A DNA stretch of 64,000 bases from NCBI RefSeq assembly GCF_023243115.1, contig NZ_CP085081.1, positions 1,426,001 to 1,490,000 of the forward strand, read 5' to 3'. The notes under the pieces are model-generated. The model did not search any database. It had not been told where the DNA came from and saw only the letters and a list, made by a program, of their open reading frames with translations. The stretch is from Sediminicoccus sp. KRV36 (GTDB taxonomy: Bacteria; Pseudomonadota; Alphaproteobacteria; Acetobacterales; Acetobacteraceae). The position numbers and the translations under genes are program-made. Below, piece after piece: positions 38,979 through 47,056 of the stretch. How positions within the stretch are numbered: the first letter of the stretch is position 1; each line of letters begins with the position of its first letter.

Positions 38979-39425
38979 ATGCTGCGCCGCCGTTCGATTC
39001 TGCCCGCCCTCGGGGGGCTCCTGGCCTCGCCCGCCCTCGTGACACCCCTGCTGGCCCAGCCGCGGCAGGGCCCGCCGCATGAATGGATGTTCGGCAGCTG
39101 GACCGGCGGCATCTTCCCCGCCGTGGATACCGAAGGCCCGGGCTGCTTCGGCAACGTGGCGCTGATCGTCATGCGGGACCTCATCATGCGGGTCTCCAGC
39201 CTCGACTATGCCTATCGCCAGCGGGCGATCGAGACGGTGGCCCTGACACCGGACGGGCTGGAATTCCGCCTGATCCCGGTCAGTGGCCGCCCGGCGCCCG
39301 AGATCGGCTTCGGCTGCGATGGCAACCCCAATCTGCTGCGCGTGACGCGCCGCGGTCCCGATGAGGTGATGTTGCCCGGCTGCGTCGAATTTCCGGGGGC
39401 GCTGCGCCGCTGCCGGACGGTCTGA
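38979..39425 (+). CDS. Secreted protein of unknown function
   Basis: A 148-residue protein with an export signal (MLRRRSILPALGGLLASPALVTPLLAQ), possibly Tat given the RRRS. The mature part has three cysteines (GPGCFG, FGCDGN, PGCVEF, plus CRTV) and repeats of a short beta pattern. The N-terminal HEWMFGSWTGGIFPAVDTEGPGCFG resembles a small lipocalin-like or META-like domain, but I do not recognise the family. It starts 27 bp after the MFS gene, and the racemase-fold gene begins 4 bp after it. Confidence 0.6.
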   Translation: MLRRRSILPALGGLLASPALVTPLLAQPRQGPPHEWMFGSWTGGIFPAVDTEGPGCFGNVALIVMRDLIMRVSSLDYAYRQRAIETVALTPDGLEFRLIPVSGRPAPEIGFGCDGNPNLLRVTRRGPDEVMLPGCVEFPGALRRCRTV

Positions 39426-39428
39426 GCC

Positions 39429-40067
39429 ATGGCCCGCATCACCCTGATCCATGCGCTGCGGCACTCGCCACCGCCCATCGAGGCCGCTTTTGCCCGGCTC
39501 TGGCCCGGCCAGACGCTGATGAACCTGCTGGATGACAGCCTCTCGGCCGATCTCGCGCGTGAAGGCCAGCTGACGCCGGCGATGACCGAGCGCTTCCGCA
39601 GCCTCGGCCACTACGCGACGGGCACCGGTTCGGACGCCATCCTCTTCACCTGCTCGGCCTTTGGCCCCTGCATCGAGGCGGTGGCGGCCGATCACGCGGC
39701 GCTTCCCGTGCTGAAGCCGAACGAGGCGATGATCGAGGAGATCATCGCCGCCGGGGTGAAGCGCGTCGGGCTGCTCGCCACCTTCGCCGGCACGCTGACC
39801 TCCATGCCGCCCGAATTCCCCGCGGACATCGAGGTGGTGCCCTGCCTGGCCGAGGGCGCGCTGGCCGCGCTGGATGCGGGCGATGTGGCGCTGCATGACC
39901 GCCTGGCGGTGGCGGCCGCCATGGCATTGCGCGATTGCGACGCCATCGCGCTGGGCCAGTTCAGCCTGGCCCATGTGGCGCCGATGGTGGCCGAAGCGAC
40001 GGGCAAGCCCGTGTTTTCCACACCCGAAAGCGCGGTCCGCAAGCTTCGGCGCATGCTCGGCGCTTGA
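39429..40067 (+). CDS. Asp/Glu/hydantoin racemase-fold protein
   Basis: A 212-residue protein of the aspartate/glutamate racemase superfamily. The first catalytic-type Cys is present in ILFTCSAFG. The usual second motif (LGCTHYP) reads LGQFSLAH, so the second Cys is replaced by Gln. That argues against a standard two-base racemase. ETP: the C-terminus is PVFSTPESAVRKLRRML. A related protein lies at 47057. It may be part of a small operon with the preceding secreted protein. Confidence 0.78.
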   Translation: MARITLIHALRHSPPPIEAAFARLWPGQTLMNLLDDSLSADLAREGQLTPAMTERFRSLGHYATGTGSDAILFTCSAFGPCIEAVAADHAALPVLKPNEAMIEEIIAAGVKRVGLLATFAGTLTSMPPEFPADIEVVPCLAEGALAALDAGDVALHDRLAVAAAMALRDCDAIALGQFSLAHVAPMVAEATGKPVFSTPESAVRKLRRMLGA

Positions 40068-40120
40068 AGCGCGGCCAATCGCGCGCATCTGGAAAGCATC
40101 CAAAGCAAGGGGATCAGGGA

Positions 40121-40588
40121 ATGAGCGAACTCGCTGTCGGCGCCAAGGCGCCGGCCTTCACCATGCCGGCCTCGGGCGGGCGCACGGTCAGCTCCAAGGA
40201 GCTGAAGGGCAAGGCCTACCTGCTGTATTTCTATCCCAAGGCCGATACGCCCGGCTGCACGAAGCAGGCTTGCGGCATCCAGGAAGCGCTGCCGGCGCTG
40301 GGCAAGATCGGCCTGGAGGTGATCGGCATCAGCCCGGACGCGATGCCGCCGATCGAGAAATTCGCCGCCAAATACAATCTCACCTTCCCGCTCGCCAGCG
40401 ATGCGGACCAGAAGGTGGCCACCGCCTACGGGACCTGGGTGGAGAAATCCATGTATGGCAAGAAATACATGGGGATGGAGCGCAGCAGCTTCCTGGTTGG
40501 CGCGGATGGCAAGATCGCGGCGATCTGGCGGAAGGTGAAGCCGGAAGCGCATGCGGCCCAGGTGATCGAGGCGGCCAAGGCGCTTTGA
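40121..40588 (+). CDS. bcp: Thioredoxin-dependent peroxiredoxin (Bcp/PrxQ)
   Basis: A 155-residue atypical 2-Cys peroxiredoxin that reduces hydroperoxides. The peroxidatic Cys46 and resolving Cys51 lie in ADTPGCTKQACG, the CxxxxC arrangement of Bcp. The YFYPKADTPG block is the family signature and ERSSFLVGADGKI is the C-terminal active-site Arg region. GGGGATCAGGGA precedes the ATG. Confidence 0.95.
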   Translation: MSELAVGAKAPAFTMPASGGRTVSSKELKGKAYLLYFYPKADTPGCTKQACGIQEALPALGKIGLEVIGISPDAMPPIEKFAAKYNLTFPLASDADQKVATAYGTWVEKSMYGKKYMGMERSSFLVGADGKIAAIWRKVKPEAHAAQVIEAAKAL

Positions 40589-40639
40589 TCGGCGGCTGAA
40601 GGCTTCGCGACCGTCTCGCCTCCCTCCCCCAAACGCCGG

Positions 40640-40661
40640 GCGGGAAGCCGAGGCTTCCCGC
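40640..40661. terminator. Bidirectional hairpin between bcp and DUF4189 gene
   Basis: GCGGGAAGCC and GGCTTCCCGC form a perfect 10-bp stem around a minimal GA loop, 52 nt past bcp and between convergent genes. No T-run follows. Confidence 0.6.
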
Positions 40662-40718
40662 GATTGGGCTGGAGGGGCGGACGCCGGTCCCCATGAGCGG
40701 TGCGAAGGCCGCCTGCAC

Positions 40719-41390
40719 TCAGCCCCGGCTGCCGCACTGGGCCGCCACGATGCGGCAGGTGGAGTGCGGGTCGCGCGCCCGGCATTCGGCCATCGCCTCG
40801 CTTTCGGCCGCTTCACGCGTGGCGCCGCTGCCGGCATTGGTGGACATGACGTTGTAGGTTGAAGCGTCCGAGGTCATGACGATGGCCCATTGGTTGCGGC
40901 GCACGCCCTGGGCCACCGCGCCGCAGGCCGCGGTGAACTCGGCGATCACGCGGCAACCTGGGCCGCCCTGTGCGCAGCGCTGCTCGGCCGCGCGGAAGGC
41001 GACCAGCCGGTCCCGCTCACCCACCACCAGGCCAAAGCCGGCCGAGGGGCTGCGCGCCGCGTAGATCACGCCATGGCTTTGCTGCGCGGCGGGCGCGGCG
41101 GCCACCGCCACCGGGCGCTGTGCCACAAGCTGCACCCCGCGCCCCGAAGCGACCGCCGGGCTGCGGCCCTCCTGGCGGGCGAAGGCCTGGCCGGCGCCGC
41201 AGCGGATCTGGCAGGCCTGGGCGGCCGCGGGGTGGGCGCCAGGCCGGGCGGCCTGCTGCAGGCAATCGGCCTGGCAGGCCCGGCCGAGATCGGCCTGCAT
41301 GCGGCTCATCCGGTCCATGTTGCCGGGGGCGGCCAGGGCGGCACCCATGCTGGCAAAGGAAAGCACGGCGGTGAGAAGGATGCGGCGCAT
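40719..41390 (-). CDS. Secreted DUF4189-domain protein
   Basis: A 223-residue exported protein. The signal peptide is MRRILLTAVLSFASMGAALAAP. The next ~60 residues carry two CxxxC pairs (RACQADCLQQ and QACQIRCGAG). The C-terminal ~110 residues resemble DUF4189 domains: HGVIYAARSPSAGFGLVVGERDRLVAFRAAEQRC, followed by WAIVMTSDASTYNVM and EAMAECRARDPHSTCRIVAAQCG. The function of DUF4189 is not known. A GGAGATCACC site supports the ATG at 41390. Confidence 0.72.
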   Translation of the reverse strand: MRRILLTAVLSFASMGAALAAPGNMDRMSRMQADLGRACQADCLQQAARPGAHPAAAQACQIRCGAGQAFARQEGRSPAVASGRGVQLVAQRPVAVAAAPAAQQSHGVIYAARSPSAGFGLVVGERDRLVAFRAAEQRCAQGGPGCRVIAEFTAACGAVAQGVRRNQWAIVMTSDASTYNVMSTNAGSGATREAAESEAMAECRARDPHSTCRIVAAQCGSRG

Positions 41391-41487
41391 GGTGGTGATC
41401 TCCGGTGGCAGGCTTGGGGGCCGTGTTTCGATGACCCCAATCTGACCGGCTTGTGTCGCGGGATGATCGCGCCCCACGCCCGGCTTC

Positions 41488-41548
41488 GTCGCGTCTGTCG
41501 CGCGGCCCGCCCTTCCCGCGCGACAGACGCGACAGAAGGCGCGACAGA
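41488..41548 (+). promoter_or_regulatory. 18-bp perfect inverted repeat plus GCGACAGA direct repeats upstream of hybrid kinase
   Basis: GTCGCGTCTGTCGCGCGG (41488-41505) and CCGCGCGACAGACGCGAC (41516-41533) are perfect inverted copies separated by 10 nt. Three direct GCGACAGA units start at 41520, 41529 and 41541. The kinase ATG is at 41569. The same core sits upstream of the globin gene. It could be an operator, or a terminator for the divergent DUF4189 side is excluded by orientation, since both genes start here. Confidence 0.5.
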
Positions 41549-41568
41549 AACCTGACATAAGCCTGGAC

Positions 41569-44500
41569 ATGCCTGATCATGCCCTTCCGGCCGAAGTGCC
41601 GAATGACGACGCCGCCCTGATCGAAGCCCTGTTTTCCATGGGCGAGTCTGGCTTTCTGCAACTTGATCCGCAATTGCGGGTCCGGCGGGCCTCGGATGCC
41701 TTTGGCCGGATGCTGCGGGTCGCGCTGCCTGAGCCGGGTTGCGGCCTGGCCGACTGGCTGGGCGGGTTGCTCGCCTCGGGCGCTTTCGCCGCCCCTTCGG
41801 CCTTGCCGCATCTGCTGGCGCCCTTCCAGGCGCCCGATGGCAGCACGGCGCGCTGGGCGCGGGCCGATGGACGGGCCGTGCATCTCACCGTCCGCGCCCT
41901 GCCCGGTGGTGGCCGCCTCGCCTCGCTCAACACCATCCGCGCCGAGGAGGATCAGGCGCATGAGCTGCTGCGCAGCGCCTATCTGCTGGAAAACGTGACC
42001 GATGCAGTGGTGTTGATGGACCCGCAGGGGGTCATCCTCGACAATTCCACCGGGCGCGGTGACCTGCTTGGGCTGCCGGATGACCTGGTGAAGCCCGGCC
42101 GCACGCATCACGACATTCTGCGATTCATGTACCGGCGGGGCGACTACGGCGCCGAGATGACCGAGGAAAGCTTCGTGGCGCAGCGCCGCGCCATGATCCT
42201 CGCCGCCGGCCGCTTCACCCTGCCGAGCCAGATGCCCGACGGCCGCTGGGCCGAATACAATTTCCGCCCCCTCCCCAATGGCGACCTGCTGATCCTGGTG
42301 CGCGACGTGACGGAGCTGCGCAACGCGCTGGCCGCCCTGGAAGCCGAGCGCGCCGAACGCGAGGAGGAGCGCCGCCGCGCCGCCCTGCTGCTGGAGAGCA
42401 CGGAGGATGCCATCCTGCTGTTCGATGCAGCCGGCACCCTGCTCGAAGCCTCGCGCAATTGCGGCGAGATGTTCGGCCTGCCGCCTGAGCTCTTTGCCAA
42501 GGGCGCCACGCATGCGGGCTTCCTGCGTGCCATGCATCGCCGGGGCGATTACGGCTTGGCAGTCGCGGAAGAGGATTTCATCACCCAGGCGCGCGATGAG
42601 GTTGCGCGTCCAGGGCGCGTCCAGGGCGTGCATCTGCTGCCCAATGGCCGCTGGGTGGAGATGAACCTCGAAACCCGGCCGGATGCCACGCTGCTGGTCA
42701 ATGTGCGCGACATCACCGACCTGAAGAACGTGCAGCTGGCCCTCGAGGCCGAGCAGCAGAAACTGCGCCGCGTGATGGACAATATGCGCGATGGCGTGAT
42801 GCTGTTCGATGCCGATCTGCGCTGGACCATCGTCAGCGAGCCCATCCTGCGCTTCTTTGATCTGCCGGCGCATTTCGGCGTCGGCACCAGCCTGCGCGAT
42901 GTCACGCGCTTCCAGCTGCTGCGCGGTGATTTCGGCCCGGTGCCTGACACAGAGGCGGAGCGGATCGCGGCTGTCGAAGCGCGCATCGAGGGCCTGCTCG
43001 AACCCGGCGGACGGCGCTATGTGCGCAAGACGCTGAATGGCTATTGGCTCGATATCCGCATGCAGCCCATGCCCGATGGCGGCCTGCTGGCCTTCTATCG
43101 TGACGTGACGCTGCTGAAGCAACAGGAAGAGCAGGTCGAGGCGGAGCGTCATCTCCTGCTGGAACTGCTGAACGGGCTGGATGAGGCGGTGGTGCTGCTC
43201 GGCCCGGACCAGGCGATCCTGGCCAGCAATGCGCGTGGCTCGGATTTCCTGCCCGAGCGGCCCGACCTGCTGGCCGCCGGCGGCAGCATGCGCGAGGTGC
43301 TGCGCCATCTGTATCGGCGCGGTGAATACGGCACGGAGCTGGATGAGGAAGCGCGCATCACCGAGCGCATGGAGTTCATCACCCATCCGGCCGGCCAGCG
43401 TTACACCAGGCCCTCGGCCGATGGGCGCTGGGTGGAGTTCCAGTACACGCCGCTTTCGGGCGGCCGCACGCTGCTGCAGGCGCGCGATGTGACACCGCTC
43501 AAGCGCCGCGAGGCCGAGGTGGAGGAGCAGCGCGCCCTGCTGGCCGAGGTGCTGAATTCGATGGATGCGATGGTGGTGCTGCTGGACGCGGATGCGCGCG
43601 TCATCATGTCCAACGGGCGCGGCCGCAACCTCCTCGATATCCCGGCCGAACTGGTGGATGAGGGCGGCTCGCTGCGCGAATCCATGCGCTACATGTATCG
43701 CCGCGGCGATTTCGGTTTCGATGAGCCCGAGACGGTCTGGGTGGATGGCCGGGTGGATGCCGTGCTCTCCGGCAAGCCGATCCGGCTGACGCGGCCGGCG
43801 CCCGGCAATCGCTGGCTGGAATTCAGCTACAGCCCGATCGGCCAGGGCCGCATCATCGCCCAGGGGCGGGATGTCACGGCGCTGAAGGCCAGCGAGCAGG
43901 CGGCGATCGCGGCGAAGGAAGCGGCCGAGGCCGCTGCCCTCGCGAAATCCAGCTTCCTCGCCGCCATGAGCCATGAGATCCGCACGCCGATGAACGGCGT
44001 GCTCGGCATGCTGGAGGTGCTTGGCCGATCCGAGCTCAAGCCCGACCAGGCGCGCAGCGTCACGGTGATGCGTGAAAGCGCGCATTCGCTGCTGCGCATC
44101 ATTGATGACGTGCTGGATTTCTCGAAGATCGAAGCCGGGCGCCTCGATGTGGAGGCGATGCCCTTCAGCCTGCGCGCGATGGTGGATGGCACGATCGAGA
44201 CGCTGACCCCGGAGGCGAAGCGCCGCGGCCTAGCACTCTTCGCGGACCAGCCCGGCCCCGGCCCGGATTGGCTGGAGGGCGACCCGACGCGCGTGCGGCA
44301 GATCCTGTTCAACCTCGTTGGCAATGCGCTGAAATTCACCGAGCGCGGCTTCGTGCGCATCGCGGCCCATGCCGTGCTGGAGAAGGATGCCGGCTCGGCC
44401 GATGGGCTGCCCGCGGTCGCGCGCCTGACGCTCAGCGTCGAGGATAGCGGTGTGGGCATGGATGAGGCGACGCTCGGCCGGCTGTTCCAGCCCTTCACCC

Positions 44501-45453
44501 AGGCCGATAGCTCCACCACGCGGCGCTTTGGCGGCACGGGGCTTGGCTTGTCCATCGTGCGCCGCCTAGCCGAGCTCATGGGGGGCGAGGTGCGGGCCGA
44601 GAGCGATCCCGGGCGCGGCAGCCGCTTCACCGTCACGCTGCGCCTCGGCCTCGCTGGTGCGCCGGCGGCGCCGAATGCGGCGGCGCTGCACACCCCCATG
44701 CATGCGCCGGCGGCGGGGCATGCGGCGGGCGGCGTGCTGGTGGTGGATGACCACCCGGTCAATCGCGAAGTGCTGCTGCGCCAGCTGGAACTGCTGGGGC
44801 TTGGCGCCGGCACGGCCGTGGATGGCGGGGATGCGCTGCGCATCTGGCGGGAGGAGCGGCAGTCCATCATCCTGCTGGATATCCACATGCCCGTGATGGA
44901 TGGCTTCGAACTGGCCCGCGCCATCCGCGCCGAGGAGCAGCGGCTGAGCCTGCCCCGCACCACGCTGATCGCCGTCACGGCCAATGCCCTGAAGGGGGAA
45001 GCCGAGCGCTGCTATGCCGCCGGCATGGACGGCTTCCTGGCCAAGCCGGTGACGCTGGATGGCCTTTCGCGCGCGCTGTCACGCTTCCTGCCGGAAGTGG
45101 CGGGGGAGGGGCCGGCGCAGGGTGGCGCCCTGTTCGACCCCGAAGCCTTGCGCGGCCTGTTCGGCCAGGACCGCGCCCGGCTCTCCAGCATTCTTGAAAG
45201 CTTCGCCGAGCAGGCGCGGCACGATATCCAGGGGATGCAGGGCGCCGATGCCAAGGCGCTCGGCCTTGCGGCACATCGCCTGAAGGGCGCCGCGCGCATG
45301 GTGGGTGCAAGGCTGCTGGCCGAGCAGGCCCAGGCGGTTGAGACGGCGTTGAAGGAGCAGGACGCCGCCCGGATCGCCGCAGCCACCGCCGGCATGGACG
45401 CCTTACTGACCGAGACGCTGAGTGTCGCCCGGCCCCTGCTGGACCGGGGCTGA
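41569..45453 (+). CDS. Multi-PAS hybrid histidine kinase/response regulator with HPt
   Basis: A 1294-residue soluble kinase with no visible transmembrane segment or signal peptide. It has a run of about six PAS-like units of ~125 residues (near residues 15, 134, 274, 399, 527 and 655), several of which share a YRRGDYG/RGEYG motif. Then follow HisKA with phospho-acceptor His802 (AMSHEIRTPMNG), a HATPase domain (GNALKF, DSGVGM, GGTGLGLSIV), a REC domain with Asp1104 (ILLDIHMPVMDGF), and a C-terminal HPt with His1236 (AAHRLKGAA). This is a complete His-Asp-His phosphorelay chain in one protein, as in ArcB/BarA. No output regulator is adjacent. Confidence 0.93.
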   Translation: MPDHALPAEVPNDDAALIEALFSMGESGFLQLDPQLRVRRASDAFGRMLRVALPEPGCGLADWLGGLLASGAFAAPSALPHLLAPFQAPDGSTARWARADGRAVHLTVRALPGGGRLASLNTIRAEEDQAHELLRSAYLLENVTDAVVLMDPQGVILDNSTGRGDLLGLPDDLVKPGRTHHDILRFMYRRGDYGAEMTEESFVAQRRAMILAAGRFTLPSQMPDGRWAEYNFRPLPNGDLLILVRDVTELRNALAALEAERAEREEERRRAALLLESTEDAILLFDAAGTLLEASRNCGEMFGLPPELFAKGATHAGFLRAMHRRGDYGLAVAEEDFITQARDEVARPGRVQGVHLLPNGRWVEMNLETRPDATLLVNVRDITDLKNVQLALEAEQQKLRRVMDNMRDGVMLFDADLRWTIVSEPILRFFDLPAHFGVGTSLRDVTRFQLLRGDFGPVPDTEAERIAAVEARIEGLLEPGGRRYVRKTLNGYWLDIRMQPMPDGGLLAFYRDVTLLKQQEEQVEAERHLLLELLNGLDEAVVLLGPDQAILASNARGSDFLPERPDLLAAGGSMREVLRHLYRRGEYGTELDEEARITERMEFITHPAGQRYTRPSADGRWVEFQYTPLSGGRTLLQARDVTPLKRREAEVEEQRALLAEVLNSMDAMVVLLDADARVIMSNGRGRNLLDIPAELVDEGGSLRESMRYMYRRGDFGFDEPETVWVDGRVDAVLSGKPIRLTRPAPGNRWLEFSYSPIGQGRIIAQGRDVTALKASEQAAIAAKEAAEAAALAKSSFLAAMSHEIRTPMNGVLGMLEVLGRSELKPDQARSVTVMRESAHSLLRIIDDVLDFSKIEAGRLDVEAMPFSLRAMVDGTIETLTPEAKRRGLALFADQPGPGPDWLEGDPTRVRQILFNLVGNALKFTERGFVRIAAHAVLEKDAGSADGLPAVARLTLSVEDSGVGMDEATLGRLFQPFTQADSSTTRRFGGTGLGLSIVRRLAELMGGEVRAESDPGRGSRFTVTLRLGLAGAPAAPNAAALHTPMHAPAAGHAAGGVLVVDDHPVNREVLLRQLELLGLGAGTAVDGGDALRIWREERQSIILLDIHMPVMDGFELARAIRAEEQRLSLPRTTLIAVTANALKGEAERCYAAGMDGFLAKPVTLDGLSRALSRFLPEVAGEGPAQGGALFDPEALRGLFGQDRARLSSILESFAEQARHDIQGMQGADAKALGLAAHRLKGAARMVGARLLAEQAQAVETALKEQDAARIAAATAGMDALLTETLSVARPLLDRG

Positions 45454-45474
45454 AGCATCATCCCCAATCCCGCC

Positions 45475-45500
45475 CCGCTCAGATGCTACCATCTGAGCGG
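45475..45500. terminator. Bidirectional terminator between hybrid kinase and GNAT
   Basis: CCGCTCAGATG and CATCTGAGCGG form a perfect 11-bp stem with a CTAC loop, between two convergent genes. The flanks GCATCATCC and GGATGATC extend the symmetry. No long T-run is present. Confidence 0.7.
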
Positions 45501-45516
45501 ATGATCTTCCGGCTCG

Positions 45517-45957
45517 CTACAGCGTCTTGCGGTACCAGATGCGTGCATGCCCGGGCGGCATGCCATCCAGCCGCCCGGCTTCCACCCAGCCATTGCGCGT
45601 CCAGAAATGCGGCGCGTGGAAGCTGAAGGTATCGGTGTAGGCTGCGGTGCAACCGCGGGCGCGGGCCTGTGCTTCGGCGCGATTCAGCAACTCGGTCCCC
45701 AGGCCCTGGCCGCGCATCTCGGGTGCCAGCCAGAGCCAGTCGATGAACAGCCAGTTCCAGTAGGTGAGGCCGAGCAGGCCGCCCTTCACCACCTCCTCCT
45801 CATCCCGGGCCAGCACCGTTACCGGCTCACGGTCATAGGGGCCGCCGCGTTCCTGGTTGTAGCCGTGCAGGCCGCGCTGGATGGCGGCAACGGCTTCCAA
45901 CTCGGGGTAGTCATCGTCGCGGATGGTGAGATTCGGTTTCACGCGAGGCGCCCCCAT
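45517..45957 (-). CDS. GNAT family N-acetyltransferase
   Basis: A 146-residue GNAT. The acetyl-CoA loop is FIDWLWLAPEMRGQGLGTELLNRAEAQARARGC, followed by DTFSFHAPHFWTRNGWVEAGRL, the usual C-terminal strand. The substrate is unknown. Its start lies 19 bp inside the upstream CopD-like gene, so it is the last gene of a ParA-CopD-GNAT unit. Confidence 0.87.
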   Translation of the reverse strand: MGAPRVKPNLTIRDDDYPELEAVAAIQRGLHGYNQERGGPYDREPVTVLARDEEEVVKGGLLGLTYWNWLFIDWLWLAPEMRGQGLGTELLNRAEAQARARGCTAAYTDTFSFHAPHFWTRNGWVEAGRLDGMPPGHARIWYRKTL

Positions 45958-46400
45958 GCCGCGATGCCCAATGTCAGCAGCCCAAGCAGGAGATTGCCCG
46001 TGACCAGAAGCCGGATGCGCTCATTGGCGGCGGCGGCCCCCGCCATGTCGCCGGTGGCGAGAGCGAGGCGCATCCGCTTCCAGGCGCCGAAGAAGATGGT
46101 GAGATAGACGCCCGCCATGACCAACCCGGTGAGATGCATCACATGCACGGGCCAGCCCACGCCCCGGAACCCGCCATAATGGCCGAACAGCAGGAAATAG
46201 CCGCTGAGCAGCACGATCGGCATGGCGTGCCAGACGATGAGGAAGAAGCGCTTGTGCACCCGCCCCATCAGGGCGATGCGCTGCGGCGGCTCCAGCACGG
46301 CCAGGGCCGGGCGCAAGGCCAGGATGGCAAAGGCCATGCCGCCCACCCAGATCGCCGCGAAGACCACATGCAAGGCGAAAGCAATATTGGCCGACATCAT
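45939..46400 (-). CDS. CopD-like/DUF2269-type integral membrane protein
   Basis: A 153-residue membrane protein with four hydrophobic helices. Conserved histidines sit in helix 1 (LHVVFAAIWVGGMAFA), helix 2 (FFLIVWHAMPIVLLSGYFLL) and helix 3 (VHVMHLTGLVMAGVYL). The pattern resembles small CopD-family or haem-binding membrane proteins. The ATG at 46400 overlaps the ParA stop (ATGA); a second Met follows at once. Its role is unknown. Confidence 0.72.
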   Translation of the reverse strand: MMSANIAFALHVVFAAIWVGGMAFAILALRPALAVLEPPQRIALMGRVHKRFFLIVWHAMPIVLLSGYFLLFGHYGGFRGVGWPVHVMHLTGLVMAGVYLTIFFGAWKRMRLALATGDMAGAAAANERIRLLVTGNLLLGLLTLGIAAWGRLA

Positions 46401-47023
46401 TTGCCCTTCAGCTTGGTGAGCGCTTCGGCGAGTGCCCGGATTTCATCGGCCGCCGGGCTGCGCGCGGCGGATTCCGTCACACCCTGCCCGAGCGCGAAGG
46501 CGGCGGCAAAGGCCGAGCGATTGCCCAGCGTCTGCGTCATCACCGGCGCCTTGCGCCGCGCAAGCTCCGCCAGAACGACATCGCGCAGCCGGCCCGAAGC
46601 GGGCAGGCGGTTCAGCACCAGGCGGTGCATGCGCTTTTCGCCCTCGGCCAGCGCGATGGTCGCCTCGCTGGCCCAGAGATCGGGCAGGGAGGCTTGCAGC
46701 GGGATCAGAACGAGATCGGCGGCGCGGATGGCGATCCGGCTATCGGTATCGGCATGGGGTGGGGTGTCCATGACGATGAAATCGGCATTCCGCTTGAGCT
46801 TGTCGAGCGCGCCGGTCACGCGCCAGCCGGAGGGCGCCTCGAACAGCAGCCGTGCTGCAGTCTGCGGCCGAAGCTCGTGCCAGCGCGTCAGGCTGGCCTG
46901 TGGGTCGGTGTCCAGCAGGGCGACGCGCTTGCCCCCTTGCAGCAACGCGACGGCGAGGTTGGAGGCCAGGGTGGATTTCCCGGCCCCTCCCTTTTGCTGG
47001 GCGACGGCGATGATGAAGGCCAT
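46397..47023 (-). CDS. Orphan ParA family ATPase
   Basis: A 208-residue MinD/ParA-type ATPase with the deviant Walker A AQQKGGAGKST (Lys11 and Lys16). VALLDTDPQASLTRWHE is the switch I region and FIVMDTPPHADTDSR carries the Walker B Asp. It has no N-terminal DNA-binding domain, and no ParB gene or obvious parS sites are near, so it is a chromosomal orphan that may position a protein cargo. It is translationally coupled to the CopD-like protein. Confidence 0.9.
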   Translation of the reverse strand: MAFIIAVAQQKGGAGKSTLASNLAVALLQGGKRVALLDTDPQASLTRWHELRPQTAARLLFEAPSGWRVTGALDKLKRNADFIVMDTPPHADTDSRIAIRAADLVLIPLQASLPDLWASEATIALAEGEKRMHRLVLNRLPASGRLRDVVLAELARRKAPVMTQTLGNRSAFAAAFALGQGVTESAARSPAADEIRALAEALTKLKGK

Positions 47024-47056
47024 TTTCCGCCCTCCTGCGAATCGTGAACCCTCAGT

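Noticed and set aside
37647..40103. An 818-residue minus-strand open frame
   Set aside because: It spans three well-supported plus-strand genes and their gaps and shows only the His/Arg/Gly-rich composition of an antisense shadow.
41017..44085. A 1022-residue open frame on the minus strand inside the hybrid kinase
   Set aside because: It has no recognisable domains and is His/Gly/Ala/Arg-rich, as expected from the reverse strand of GC-rich coding DNA. The plus-strand kinase with its full motif set is the real gene.
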